Part shown: positions 25,797 through 33,827 of the stretch, one piece after another
Layout of the letters: every line of letters starts with the position of its first letter
Position numbering within the stretch: position 1 is the stretch's first letter
Assembly (NCBI RefSeq): GCF_004364345.1
Contig: NZ_SOCA01000003.1
Span: 186,001-250,000 of the forward strand
Length of the DNA stretch: 64,000 bases
Origin: Prosthecobacter fusiformis
GTDB lineage: Bacteria > Verrucomicrobiota > Verrucomicrobiia > Verrucomicrobiales > Verrucomicrobiaceae
Direction of reading: 5' to 3'
Notes under the pieces: generated by a model
Databases searched by the model: none
What the model saw: only the letters and a program-made list of their open reading frames with translations
What the model was told of the DNA's origin: nothing
Position numbers and translations under genes: made by a program

Positions 25797-26603
25797 ATGG
25801 ATGTACTGCTTGGATTCCTGGCTCTACCTGGACGCGCTTTTTTAAACTACCTGGGCTACTTGGGACAGTTGGGGGCGCTGATGGGAGAATTGTGGGAGTC
25901 ATTGACGAAAGGCACCCTGCGCCTGCGCTTGATGGCAGAGCAGATGGTCATGATCGGCTACGGTTCCCAGGCGGTGGTGCTGGTGACCGGGGCCTTTACC
26001 GGGGCTGTTTTTACCGCCCAGTCTTATTTCAAATTCAAGGATTTCGGCATCGAGTCCACGGTGGGTGGCATAGTCAGCGTCTCTCTCTGCCGGGAACTTG
26101 GTCCTGTGCTGGCCGGCCTCATGGTCACAGGCCGTGTGGGAGCCTCTATGGCGGCGGAGATTGGTACGCTCAAGGTCAGCGAGCAGATCGACGCGCTGCG
26201 TGTCATGGGCGCGCATCCGGTGGATTACCTCGTCCTGCCACGGTTTCTAGCCATGGTCATCTCCATGCCTCTGCTCATTGCAGAGTGCATCGTTTTAGGT
26301 CTCGTCGCCTCAGTTCTTGTGGCCACCTGTGTTTTTGAGATCCCCTTTGCTTGGTTTTGGGAACATGTGCGTGACCATACCAACCTGGAAGACCTCAGCT
26401 TTGGCATGATCAAAGGTTTCGTCTTTGGCATCCTCATCGTCGTTATCTCATGTCACCAGGGACTCATCGCCTCCAATGGCGCGGTCGGCGTCGGCCTGGG
26501 CACGACCCGTGCCGTGGTTTATTCCTCCCTGGCCCTGCTCGTAGCCAATTTTTTCCTCACCATGTTCCTCAATTACTTCTTCCCCCTGGGGACTGCCTTG
26601 TGA
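25797..26603 (+). CDS. mlaE: MlaE-type ABC permease of the MCE lipid transport system
   Basis: 268 residues from ATG 25797 with GGAGG four bases before it. The family core is clear: GAFTGAVFTAQSYFKF, CRELGPVLAGLMVTGRVGASMAAEIGTLKVSEQ spread over about residues 95-130, EQIDALRVMGAHPVDYLV, and final helices. MlaE is the inner-membrane permease that moves phospholipid between inner membrane and MlaD hexamers. Its stop overlaps the mlaF ATG (TGATG), a sign of translational coupling. The frame could begin 36 codons earlier, but that adds an unlikely N-terminus. Confidence 0.93.
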   Translation: MDVLLGFLALPGRAFLNYLGYLGQLGALMGELWESLTKGTLRLRLMAEQMVMIGYGSQAVVLVTGAFTGAVFTAQSYFKFKDFGIESTVGGIVSVSLCRELGPVLAGLMVTGRVGASMAAEIGTLKVSEQIDALRVMGAHPVDYLVLPRFLAMVISMPLLIAECIVLGLVASVLVATCVFEIPFAWFWEHVRDHTNLEDLSFGMIKGFVFGILIVVISCHQGLIASNGAVGVGLGTTRAVVYSSLALLVANFFLTMFLNYFFPLGTAL

Positions 26604-27373
26604 TGAAAGAGACTGCTGCCACACCTGAAGTCCCCTTCATCCGCATCACGGGGCTGAGGAAGACCTTTGGTACCCAGAAGACCCTTCAGGGCGTGGATCT
26701 GACCATCAAGCATGGGGAAACGCTCGTCCTCATTGGCCCCAGCGGTGAGGGCAAAAGCGTACTGCTGAAGCACATCATCGGTCTTCTTCATCCTGACGAG
26801 GGGCGCGTGGAACTGGACGGGGTGGACCTTTGCAGCCTCAATGAACGCAAGCTGGTGAAATTCCGCCGTCGCATGGGATACCTTTTCCAAAACGCCGCCC
26901 TTTTTGACAGCCTCACCGTCGCGGAAAACGTGGCCTTCCCCCTCAAAGAAGCCGGCGTCACAGACCGTAGCGACATCGACCAGCAAGTGCATGAGGCCCT
27001 CGAACTCGTTGAACTGGTCGAGCACAAAAACAAGATGCCCATCAATCTCTCCGGCGGCATGCGCAAGCGTGTCGGCATCGCCCGCGCCATCATCTGTCGG
27101 CCTGAGTGTGTGCTCTATGATGAACCCACCGCCGGCCTGGACCCCATCGTCACCGACGTCATCGACCAGATGATCATCCGCCTCCAAAAACGCTTCCGCG
27201 TGACTAGCATCGTCATCACGCATGACATGAGCAGCGTCTTCAAGATCGCCGACCGTGTGGCCATGCTGAAAAATGGCGTCATTTCATTCCTGGGCACTCC
27301 GGACGAACTTCGCCAGTCTCCCAATCCTGACATTCAAAATTTCATCGGCGGCCACTCTGGCCTGCGTGCATAG
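26603..27373 (+). CDS. mlaF: MlaF-type ABC ATPase
   Basis: 256 residues. Walker A GPSGEGKSVLLK, Q-loop in YLFQNAALFDSLTV, signature LSGGMRKRVGIARA, Walker B VLYDEPTAGLDP and switch His in VITHDMSS are all intact. With GLRKTFGTQK and the GLLHPDEG region it fits MlaF/MkL, the ATPase that drives phospholipid transport by MlaE and MlaD at the inner membrane. The ATG at 26603 overlaps the mlaE stop. mlaD follows after six bases. Confidence 0.93.
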   Translation: MKETAATPEVPFIRITGLRKTFGTQKTLQGVDLTIKHGETLVLIGPSGEGKSVLLKHIIGLLHPDEGRVELDGVDLCSLNERKLVKFRRRMGYLFQNAALFDSLTVAENVAFPLKEAGVTDRSDIDQQVHEALELVELVEHKNKMPINLSGGMRKRVGIARAIICRPECVLYDEPTAGLDPIVTDVIDQMIIRLQKRFRVTSIVITHDMSSVFKIADRVAMLKNGVISFLGTPDELRQSPNPDIQNFIGGHSGLRA

Positions 27374-27379
27374 ACCTGT

Positions 27380-28408
27380 ATGAACAAAGATCGTAAAACA
27401 GAAATCCTGGTCGGCCTTTTCCTTTTCATCGGCCTGTTGATGCTGGGGGGCATCATCCTGGAATTTGGCAGCCTGCGCACCCTTTTCCGTGACACTTATC
27501 ATCTGAAGGTAGCCTTCCCAAACGCCTCCGGCATCAAGGAAGGATCTCCCGTTTTCCTCGGTGGATCTAAGGTGGGAAAGGTCATCAAACACCCGGAACT
27601 TAACGAAACCTTCTCCGGTGTGGTCATGACCCTGGAGATCTTCGACAGTGTGGACATCCCCCTGGATGCCACCTTCGGCATCGGCTCCAAAGGTCTCATG
27701 GGAGATGCTCTGGTGGAGATCAAACCCAGTGGCCTCCTTTCCAATGAATTCCTGCCGCATGATTACAGTGTGGTGATTGAAGGCTCGAAATCCGGCGGCC
27801 TGTCAGATCTCCAGGGTCAGGCCGAAGTCGTGGCCAAAAAAGTGGACCTCGTCCTCGACGATGTCCGCACGGCCCTGGTGGATGTGAAAGCAGCCATGGA
27901 AAAGGTGAACAAAGGTGCCCTCTCAGACACCACCATCACCGACTTCAAGGAGAGCATGCAGCACCTGAACAAGACCATGACCCGGGTGGATGAAAACGTG
28001 CTGGGGGATGAAAATGCCGCCAATCTCAAAACTGCCATCGCTGATATCAAGGAGGCCGCTGCCAGCTTCAAGACCTCCGCCAAAAATGTCGAGACCACCA
28101 CGGAGAAGCTCGGCCCCATGATCGAGAAACTGGACCCCGTCATCGCCAAAGCAGACAAAGCCATGGCCACGGCAGATGAATCCCTGAAATCCATCAAGAC
28201 CGCCGCAGACAGCTTCTCTGTCGCCGCCCGCAATATCACCTCCGGTAAAGGTCTCCTCGGTGCCCTGATGAATGATCCGGAACTGAAAAACGAATTTAAA
28301 GACCTCATCTCCAACCTGAAGCGCAACGGCGTCATCTTTTACCGCAACAGCGCAGATAAAGAACGCGTCCGCGAAGAGGCTCCCCCTCAGTCACCCTTCC
28401 GCCGCTAG
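27380..28408 (+). CDS. mlaD: MlaD-type MCE domain protein
   Basis: 342 residues. A membrane helix (about 9-30) anchors an MCE domain (~38-115: YHLKVAFPNASGIKEGSPVF, GIGSKGLMGDALVEIK), followed by a long helical, coiled-coil-prone tail (~140-310) with repeats of KMA-like heptads. MCE proteins form hexamer tubes that carry phospholipids across the periplasm; the long helical tail is like the extended needles of PqiB/LetB-style or mycobacterial MCE proteins rather than short E. coli MlaD. It completes the mlaE-mlaF-mlaD operon. No mlaC, mlaB or mlaA is visible nearby. Confidence 0.9.
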   Translation: MNKDRKTEILVGLFLFIGLLMLGGIILEFGSLRTLFRDTYHLKVAFPNASGIKEGSPVFLGGSKVGKVIKHPELNETFSGVVMTLEIFDSVDIPLDATFGIGSKGLMGDALVEIKPSGLLSNEFLPHDYSVVIEGSKSGGLSDLQGQAEVVAKKVDLVLDDVRTALVDVKAAMEKVNKGALSDTTITDFKESMQHLNKTMTRVDENVLGDENAANLKTAIADIKEAAASFKTSAKNVETTTEKLGPMIEKLDPVIAKADKAMATADESLKSIKTAADSFSVAARNITSGKGLLGALMNDPELKNEFKDLISNLKRNGVIFYRNSADKERVREEAPPQSPFRR

Positions 28409-28419
28409 CTTCCGCGCTC

Positions 28420-28468
28420 TGTAGTCCCGGCTTCAGCCGGTAAGGTTCCATTCCACGGACTGAAGGCA
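28420..28468. repeat. REP-like palindromic element after mlaD
   Basis: CCGGCT-TC-AGCCGG (28427-28440) is a short perfect palindrome embedded in TGTAGTCCCGG...TAAGGTTCC, followed by a degraded partner (CGGACTGAAGGC) at 28455-28466. This arrangement resembles REP elements that occur in many copies between genes in planctomycetes and verrucomicrobia. Only this copy was noticed here, so dispersal is not shown. Confidence 0.45.
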
Positions 28469-28479
28469 TTCTGCCATCC

Positions 28480-28716
28480 TCACGTCAAATCTGAGCTCAG
28501 CACCGAATGCGCGGTGCGCATCGCCAGGTCCTTGGCTTGTGCTACTACACGGATCGCCGTGGCATCAAATTTATAGGCATGGCAGCTTGGGCATGTTACC
28601 GCGCGGGTGACCACGATGGAGCCGCAACCTTCGCAGACTTTATACTGCTCAGGGTGGTTGCTGATCTTCTCAGCCTGTTTCAGCCGTTGATCTTTGGACT
28701 CGTCGGGGGCGCTCAT
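28480..28716 (-). CDS. Small zinc-ribbon protein
   Basis: 78 residues from ATG 28716. Two CxxC pairs, CEGCG and CPSCH, separated by ten residues, form a zinc ribbon at about 31-50; a helical tail (IRVVAQAKDLAMRTAHSVL) follows. No signal or membrane segment. It is probably a small cytoplasmic metal-binding or nucleic-acid-binding protein; the C-terminal helix might contact a partner. The start could also be at 28770. It lies just after the OmpA-like gene on the same strand. Confidence 0.65.
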   Translation of the reverse strand: MSAPDESKDQRLKQAEKISNHPEQYKVCEGCGSIVVTRAVTCPSCHAYKFDATAIRVVAQAKDLAMRTAHSVLSSDLT

Positions 28717-28775
28717 GGGTGTGTTATCATCTACGTCGCTGCGGGTGAAAGCGCAACGTTCGTGCCTCATGATTT

Positions 28776-29861
28776 TTAATTTCGCTGACGGACCTTGATT
28801 TCCACCCGGCGGTTTAGGCCTTGTTCTTCCACACTTCCCGCCGTGCTGACCAGGGGTTTGCTTTTGCCCATGCCAGCCGCCTGGATGCGGTCCGTCCCCA
28901 GCCGGAGTGAATTTTGCAGCCATGCCACCACGGCATTGGCCCGGCGCAGGCTTAGCTGAAGGTTGAAGTCATCCCCGCCGAAGCTGTCTGTATGGCCTTC
29001 GATGATGAAAAGGGAGTTTGGATTCTTCTGGATCAGGAAACCCAGCTTCATCAGGCTCAGTCGGGCCCCTTCAGCCAGTTGGTCGCTGCCGTATTCGAAG
29101 AGCAGATCAGTCGGCATCAGGATGGGAGCCGTACTGCCACCCATGCTGCCGCCACCGCCCAGCAGATCATCCAGATTGCTGAAGCCCTTCACCCGCTTTC
29201 CGGCACCATCACCGTCACCCTGCGCCTTCACCTGATCCAGCAGATTCATGTCAACCTTGCCGCTGTCCGCAGGGTCCAGCCCGCCTGAATCCAGTAGCAT
29301 CTGTTTTTCAGAAACTGGCCGGGACAGCACGTCACGCCGCATGCGGGACATCTCCTCAGCCAGATCCGGCGTGGCGATGGCCTGCGGTGCCAGCAGTGCC
29401 GCCATTTCGGGCATTTTGCCACCGGGAGTCCGGTCATCGCCCATCTCATTGGCGCGGATGAAATTGGTCACCTCCTTCACATTCGGTGTCAGGTCGATCT
29501 CCTGGTTCTCTGGGATCATTTGCGCCTTGTCGAAGTTGTCCAGATCCGGCTCAAAGGACTTGATGTCCGGCTGATCCCCAGGGGCGAGTATCTCCGGGAT
29601 CTCCTGGATGGCCTTTTGCTCCTGCAGCAGTTTAGGGTCAATTTTCATCCGCTCAGGCACCTTTTCGGCCACCTTTCCCTGCGGAACGCTGTGCCCCATC
29701 AAGCGGCTGATTTTGTCAAAACTGACGTAAAGGAACCCGTGCAGTAAGAAAGACAGAATCAGGGCAAACATGGTCCACCACTTCAGGCTCCAGTCCTCAC
29801 GGGACCGGAATGAGGAGCGGGGTGTGCTGCTCCAGGTGGAGGATTGAGGGACGTTAGCCAT
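28776..29861 (-). CDS. OmpA-like domain protein anchored in the inner membrane
   Basis: 361 residues. A Ser/Arg-rich cytoplasmic start is followed by one membrane helix (about 28-48: WWTMFALILSFLLHGFLYV), a long proline- and acid-rich linker (~60-240), and a C-terminal OmpA domain (~250-361) with DLLFEYGSDQL, IEGHTDSFGG, LSLRRANAVV and NRRVEIKV. The OmpA fold binds diaminopimelate of peptidoglycan through the Asp and Arg seen here. The layout resembles MotB/TolR-like wall-anchoring subunits but without an adjacent MotA/TolQ gene. The linker could span the periplasm. Confidence 0.85.
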   Translation of the reverse strand: MANVPQSSTWSSTPRSSFRSREDWSLKWWTMFALILSFLLHGFLYVSFDKISRLMGHSVPQGKVAEKVPERMKIDPKLLQEQKAIQEIPEILAPGDQPDIKSFEPDLDNFDKAQMIPENQEIDLTPNVKEVTNFIRANEMGDDRTPGGKMPEMAALLAPQAIATPDLAEEMSRMRRDVLSRPVSEKQMLLDSGGLDPADSGKVDMNLLDQVKAQGDGDGAGKRVKGFSNLDDLLGGGGSMGGSTAPILMPTDLLFEYGSDQLAEGARLSLMKLGFLIQKNPNSLFIIEGHTDSFGGDDFNLQLSLRRANAVVAWLQNSLRLGTDRIQAAGMGKSKPLVSTAGSVEEQGLNRRVEIKVRQRN

Positions 29862-29979
29862 GGGGCGGGAGACAGTAACACGCTTTCAGCGTTCAGGAAA
29901 ATTCAATCTCGGATCACTAATCACAGCAAAATGAAGGCCGATGTGAACTCTTTGACCCTCTGAGACGTCAGATAACTCA

Positions 29980-31287
29980 ATGCCCCCCTTTTTTCGTCCG
30001 CTGCTCCTGCTGCTGGGCCTGCTCTGCCTGCCCCTGCGGGGAGCGCAGTGCGTGGTCCTGGGGGACAGCCTTACCAAGGAATATCAGGTGGAATTTCCCC
30101 TGCTGTTCCCTCAAAATCCTGCTTCCTGGTCTGCTCGCAACTGGATCGAAATCCTCGATGAGCACCGCCATGCCTGGTTTGATATCGGTCGTTTCTCCAC
30201 CTACTATCCTCCGGATCCACGCCTGACTGGGCATGAGCACAACTGGGCTTTTCCGGGTGCTAAAACAACCGAGATCGCCGCCCAGCTCCGCCTTTACGAT
30301 CTCTTCCCCTGGTCCACAGAACTGGATGACCAGCTGAAGGATTCCGCCGAGCGCGTCGTCATCTTTGCCGGTGGCAATGACGTGGATGAATACTACGGCC
30401 CCATCTACAACGGCAGCAGCGCCACTTCCTACATCAATGGTACCGTCAGCAACCTGAAGGCCATCGTCAATTACGTGCGCGATGTGAAGTCCTCCCTGCC
30501 TATTGTGCTCGTCTCCGTGCCGCATCTCGGCTGTACTCCAGACATCCAGCGCCAGTATCCTACGGACCCCATCAAAACCGCGCGCGTCACTTCCGCTCTC
30601 GATAGCCTGAATGCCCAATTGGCCATGTTCGCGCAGAGCAAGGGCATCGGTTTTGCGCCCGGCGTATACCAGCTCACCAAGGACCTCATCAGCTCGCCCT
30701 TCCGCATTCGCGGCATCGAATTTTATAAAGAGGCCGACCCCGATTCCCGTGCCCGCTACGTCTTTTCTGGAGATGGTTTCCACCCCGCCACCAGTGCCCA
30801 TGCCAAGATCGCTCAAATAGTCGTCGAAGCCTTCCTCACCAAGTACCCTTCCGTCCAGATTCCACCCCTGACCGATTCAGAAATCCTTTCCGATGTTCTC
30901 GATCTGAACCCCAACCTCCCTTTCCAGGAATGGATCGCCGCCTTTGGTCTCCCCAGTGGGCAAACTGGACTTCAGGATGACCCCGATGGCGACGGCCTAA
31001 CCAACGAAGCTGAATTTTATATCGATGGCTCATCGCCAGCTGTCGCCTCACCAGGCCTCTTCCAGCCTTCTGTGGAAACCGCAGGGCCGGTTAAATCTCT
31101 CACCTGGACCTATCGCCTCAACCCCCTCGCCATGGAATGGGCTCCCGCAAAGCTGCAACATTCAACCAACTTGCGCATCTGGTCAGACGTGACTACGGAG
31201 CAGATATCTGCCAATGCTGACGGCTCTAGTACCGTGCGCTTACCTCTCATTGACCGGAGCTTTCTCCGGGTAAAAGTGGAGCATTGA
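29980..31287 (+). CDS. Secreted SGNH/GDSL hydrolase with calcium-binding-type tail
   Basis: 435 residues. Signal peptide MPPFFRPLLLLLGLLCLPL, then an SGNH fold with block I VVLGDSLTKEY, block III FAGGNDVDEYY and catalytic Asp/His in DGFHPATSAH (about residue 265). Near residue 330 a thrombospondin-type-3-like motif, DDPDGDGLTNEAEF, begins the tail, which ends in a beta-rich ~90-residue domain common in secreted verrucomicrobial proteins. An acetyl- or lipo-esterase on extracellular glycans is likely. It opens a group of three secreted carbohydrate-active proteins on the same strand. Confidence 0.85.
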   Translation: MPPFFRPLLLLLGLLCLPLRGAQCVVLGDSLTKEYQVEFPLLFPQNPASWSARNWIEILDEHRHAWFDIGRFSTYYPPDPRLTGHEHNWAFPGAKTTEIAAQLRLYDLFPWSTELDDQLKDSAERVVIFAGGNDVDEYYGPIYNGSSATSYINGTVSNLKAIVNYVRDVKSSLPIVLVSVPHLGCTPDIQRQYPTDPIKTARVTSALDSLNAQLAMFAQSKGIGFAPGVYQLTKDLISSPFRIRGIEFYKEADPDSRARYVFSGDGFHPATSAHAKIAQIVVEAFLTKYPSVQIPPLTDSEILSDVLDLNPNLPFQEWIAAFGLPSGQTGLQDDPDGDGLTNEAEFYIDGSSPAVASPGLFQPSVETAGPVKSLTWTYRLNPLAMEWAPAKLQHSTNLRIWSDVTTEQISANADGSSTVRLPLIDRSFLRVKVEH

Positions 31288-31408
31288 ATCTACAGCCTTG
31301 GAAAAATGAACCGGGGAGGGTTGGTTAATTTTAGGTACCCTGTTCCTGGCATCAAGGTTTCCGATTTTTTGGTGTTAGGTGTAAAATCGCGCTGCGTTTA
31401 CCCTCCCC

Positions 31409-32656
31409 ATGTCTCATCCTTTATTGTCCTTCATCGCTGCCTTCAGCCTGCTCTGCGGCACAGTCACCGCCAGGGAACTCGCCTTTGATGGGGCCACAGG
31501 ATTTGGTGCCTATGCTCAAGGTGGCAAAGGCGGCCATATCCTCGAAGTCACTCGCTTGGACGACGATGTAAAATCCCCCCAGCCCGGCATGCTGCGCTGG
31601 GCCCTCACACAAAAAGGCCCCCGCATTATCAAATTCCGCGTCGGCGGCACCATTCTCCTGCACGATACCCTGGAGGTGAAGGAACCCTTCCTCACCATGA
31701 ATGGTCAGGATGCCCCCGGGCAGGGCATCTGTATCCGTGGCGGCACCCTGGATTTCGAAGACACGCATGACATCATCCTTCGTTACTTTCGTGTGCGCCT
31801 CGGTGATGAAACCACCCAGCGCCGCAACAAAGAACAAGGCGTCAAACGTCCCAAAAACTCCAGCGGCCTCGATTGCATCTCCCTCACCCGCTGTCGCGAT
31901 GTCATTGTGGATCACGTCTCCACCTCCTGGTGCTGCGACGAGCTCTTTAGCGTCGTGCATTGCCAGGGCATCACCGTCCAGTGGTGCCTGCTGGCTGAAC
32001 CACTGACGAATCCCGCCCTCCATCCCTACGGGGACAACCACGCCTTCTGTTTCAATTCCAGCGCCAATACCCTCAGCGTTTACCATTGCCTCTTCGCTCA
32101 TTACGTGATGCGTGGCCCCCAGTTCGAGGCCAACGACATGCGCCGTGAAGATACGTACGATGTCCAGATGGAAGCCGTGAATAACGTCATGTTTGACTAT
32201 CAAAAATCCGGCTCCCGCTACACCACCGGTGTCGAAGACCATCGCGATGAAACCGAGGGCAAAAACTACGCCTTTCAGTTCATCGGCAATGTTTACCTGG
32301 GCGATCCTAAACGCCCCGCCATTGAGGCCGTCATGAAGCACGATGTCCACCCTGGCGTGAAAGCCTTTGTGGATGATGCCCGGCATGTGAAACTGAGCGA
32401 TACCAAGGGCCGTGAAGAGAAGATGGAAAGCGCCCGCCAGCAGCTATCCACCAAAACTCTCTTCACCTCACCCATACCCATCAAGCCACTGGCCCCCGAT
32501 GCCGTCCTCAAAGAAGTCCTTGATCACGCTGGATGCTCCCATGCTCGCGATTCTGTGGACCAGCGTATCGTCACAGAAGTGCGTAACAAAAAGTTTGGAA
32601 TCACCCTCCGTTCCCAAGCCGACGTCGGCGGTTGGCCCATCCTGAAAGGAGAGTGA
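31409..32656 (+). CDS. Secreted pectate lyase-like polysaccharide lyase
   Basis: 415 residues with signal peptide MSHPLLSFIAAFSLLCGTV. The mature protein is a right-handed parallel beta-helix resembling PL1-like lyases: AFDGATGFGAYAQGGKGG, LTMNGQDAPGQGICIRGG, DIILRYFRVRLGDE, DCISLTRCRDVIVDHVSTSW and a conserved SVYHCLFAHYV ladder. Such enzymes cleave pectin-like acidic polysaccharides by beta-elimination; the exact polymer is not certain. It lies 121 bases after the SGNH gene. Codons strongly favour C endings, as in its neighbours. Confidence 0.82.
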   Translation: MSHPLLSFIAAFSLLCGTVTARELAFDGATGFGAYAQGGKGGHILEVTRLDDDVKSPQPGMLRWALTQKGPRIIKFRVGGTILLHDTLEVKEPFLTMNGQDAPGQGICIRGGTLDFEDTHDIILRYFRVRLGDETTQRRNKEQGVKRPKNSSGLDCISLTRCRDVIVDHVSTSWCCDELFSVVHCQGITVQWCLLAEPLTNPALHPYGDNHAFCFNSSANTLSVYHCLFAHYVMRGPQFEANDMRREDTYDVQMEAVNNVMFDYQKSGSRYTTGVEDHRDETEGKNYAFQFIGNVYLGDPKRPAIEAVMKHDVHPGVKAFVDDARHVKLSDTKGREEKMESARQQLSTKTLFTSPIPIKPLAPDAVLKEVLDHAGCSHARDSVDQRIVTEVRNKKFGITLRSQADVGGWPILKGE

Positions 32657-32768
32657 ACTGGCAGTTGCCACCCACCTCCTCGGCGGAGTCCCTGGTCGTG
32701 GCTCACTCTCATTCCCTGACAGACCTCGCCTCGTACCGTCGTTCCACGCTCGCACCTATCCCATCACC

Positions 32769-33734
32769 ATGACCCGCATCTCTCACTGGCTCAGCCTCGC
32801 CGCTCTCGCCCTGCTTACCCTTCCCACCGCCACCCGCGCGCAGGATGAAAAAAAGACGCTCAACGTCCTCTTCATCGGCAACAGCTACACCGCCCGGCAC
32901 AATCTCTCCACCGTCGTCAAAGCCATGGCCGAGGCCGGAAACCCAGGCCTCACCTTCAACCGCACCGACGTCATCTATGGCGGCCGCACCTTAAAAGACC
33001 ACTGGCAGTTAGGCACCCAAAACATCGTCAGCCAGTCCACCCTCACCAAGGCCGAGGCCGAAGCTACCATCGCCGCCCTGGAAAAAGCCGCCGCCGATCC
33101 CAAGGACAAATACGCCAAAAGCGCCCTCGCCCGCCATCGTAGCTTGCTGCCTAACATGGAATCCAACCGCCAGCCATGGGACATCATCGTCCTCCAGTCC
33201 TATCGCGATGACCTCACCGGAGATCCCACCCTCTACGCCGAATACGCTCCCAAATTCGCCGCCCTGGCCAAAGCCCAGGGTGCCCGCGTGGTGCTCTACG
33301 AAACTACCCCCACCACCCAGAACGAAAAACCCCTCACCACAGCACCCGATCCTGCCCCTGTTCTAGCCAAAGAGCGCGCCATCGCCGCCCTCGCCAACCG
33401 CATCGCAGCCTCCGTCGCCCCCATGGCCCTCGTCGTCCAGCGCTGCCAGGAGCAGCGCCCAGACATCACCCACCGCTTCATCAACGACGCCCACCTCAAC
33501 CAAAACCTCGCCTACCTCACCGCCTGCACCCTATACGCCGCCATCTTCGAAAAAAGCCCCGTCGGCCTCCCCATCGACTCCATCACCGACATCCGCACAT
33601 TCGAAGGCAAACCCGCCGATAAAACCAAAGATCGCGACGGCCTCCCCCTCACCCGCACCTTTTCAGATAAAGACCGCGCCGACCTCCAACGCATCTCCTG
33701 GGAAGCCTGGAACGAATTTCAAAAAATACGTTGA
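32769..33734 (+). CDS. Secreted SGNH-fold hydrolase (DUF4886-like)
   Basis: 321 residues. Signal peptide (MTRISHWLSLAALALLTL) then VLFIGNSYTARHNL as block I, an amide/Gln-rich middle (DIIVLQSYRDDLTGD), and a C-terminal acid-His pair in NDAHLNQNLAYL. This fits the SGNH superfamily, close to DUF4886-type proteins of polysaccharide-degrading bacteria. Likely an esterase acting outside the cytoplasm, paired with the lyase upstream. The ATG at 32769 is the only one that gives a signal peptide. Confidence 0.78.
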   Translation: MTRISHWLSLAALALLTLPTATRAQDEKKTLNVLFIGNSYTARHNLSTVVKAMAEAGNPGLTFNRTDVIYGGRTLKDHWQLGTQNIVSQSTLTKAEAEATIAALEKAAADPKDKYAKSALARHRSLLPNMESNRQPWDIIVLQSYRDDLTGDPTLYAEYAPKFAALAKAQGARVVLYETTPTTQNEKPLTTAPDPAPVLAKERAIAALANRIAASVAPMALVVQRCQEQRPDITHRFINDAHLNQNLAYLTACTLYAAIFEKSPVGLPIDSITDIRTFEGKPADKTKDRDGLPLTRTFSDKDRADLQRISWEAWNEFQKIR

Positions 33735-33827
33735 GGCATCAAATGTTCAGCTGAGCCACGATCCTTCGTAACTTCTTCGATTGTTCAGGCAAACTCCTTT
33801 GTTGATTAAGCGAGAGGTAGTGCACCG

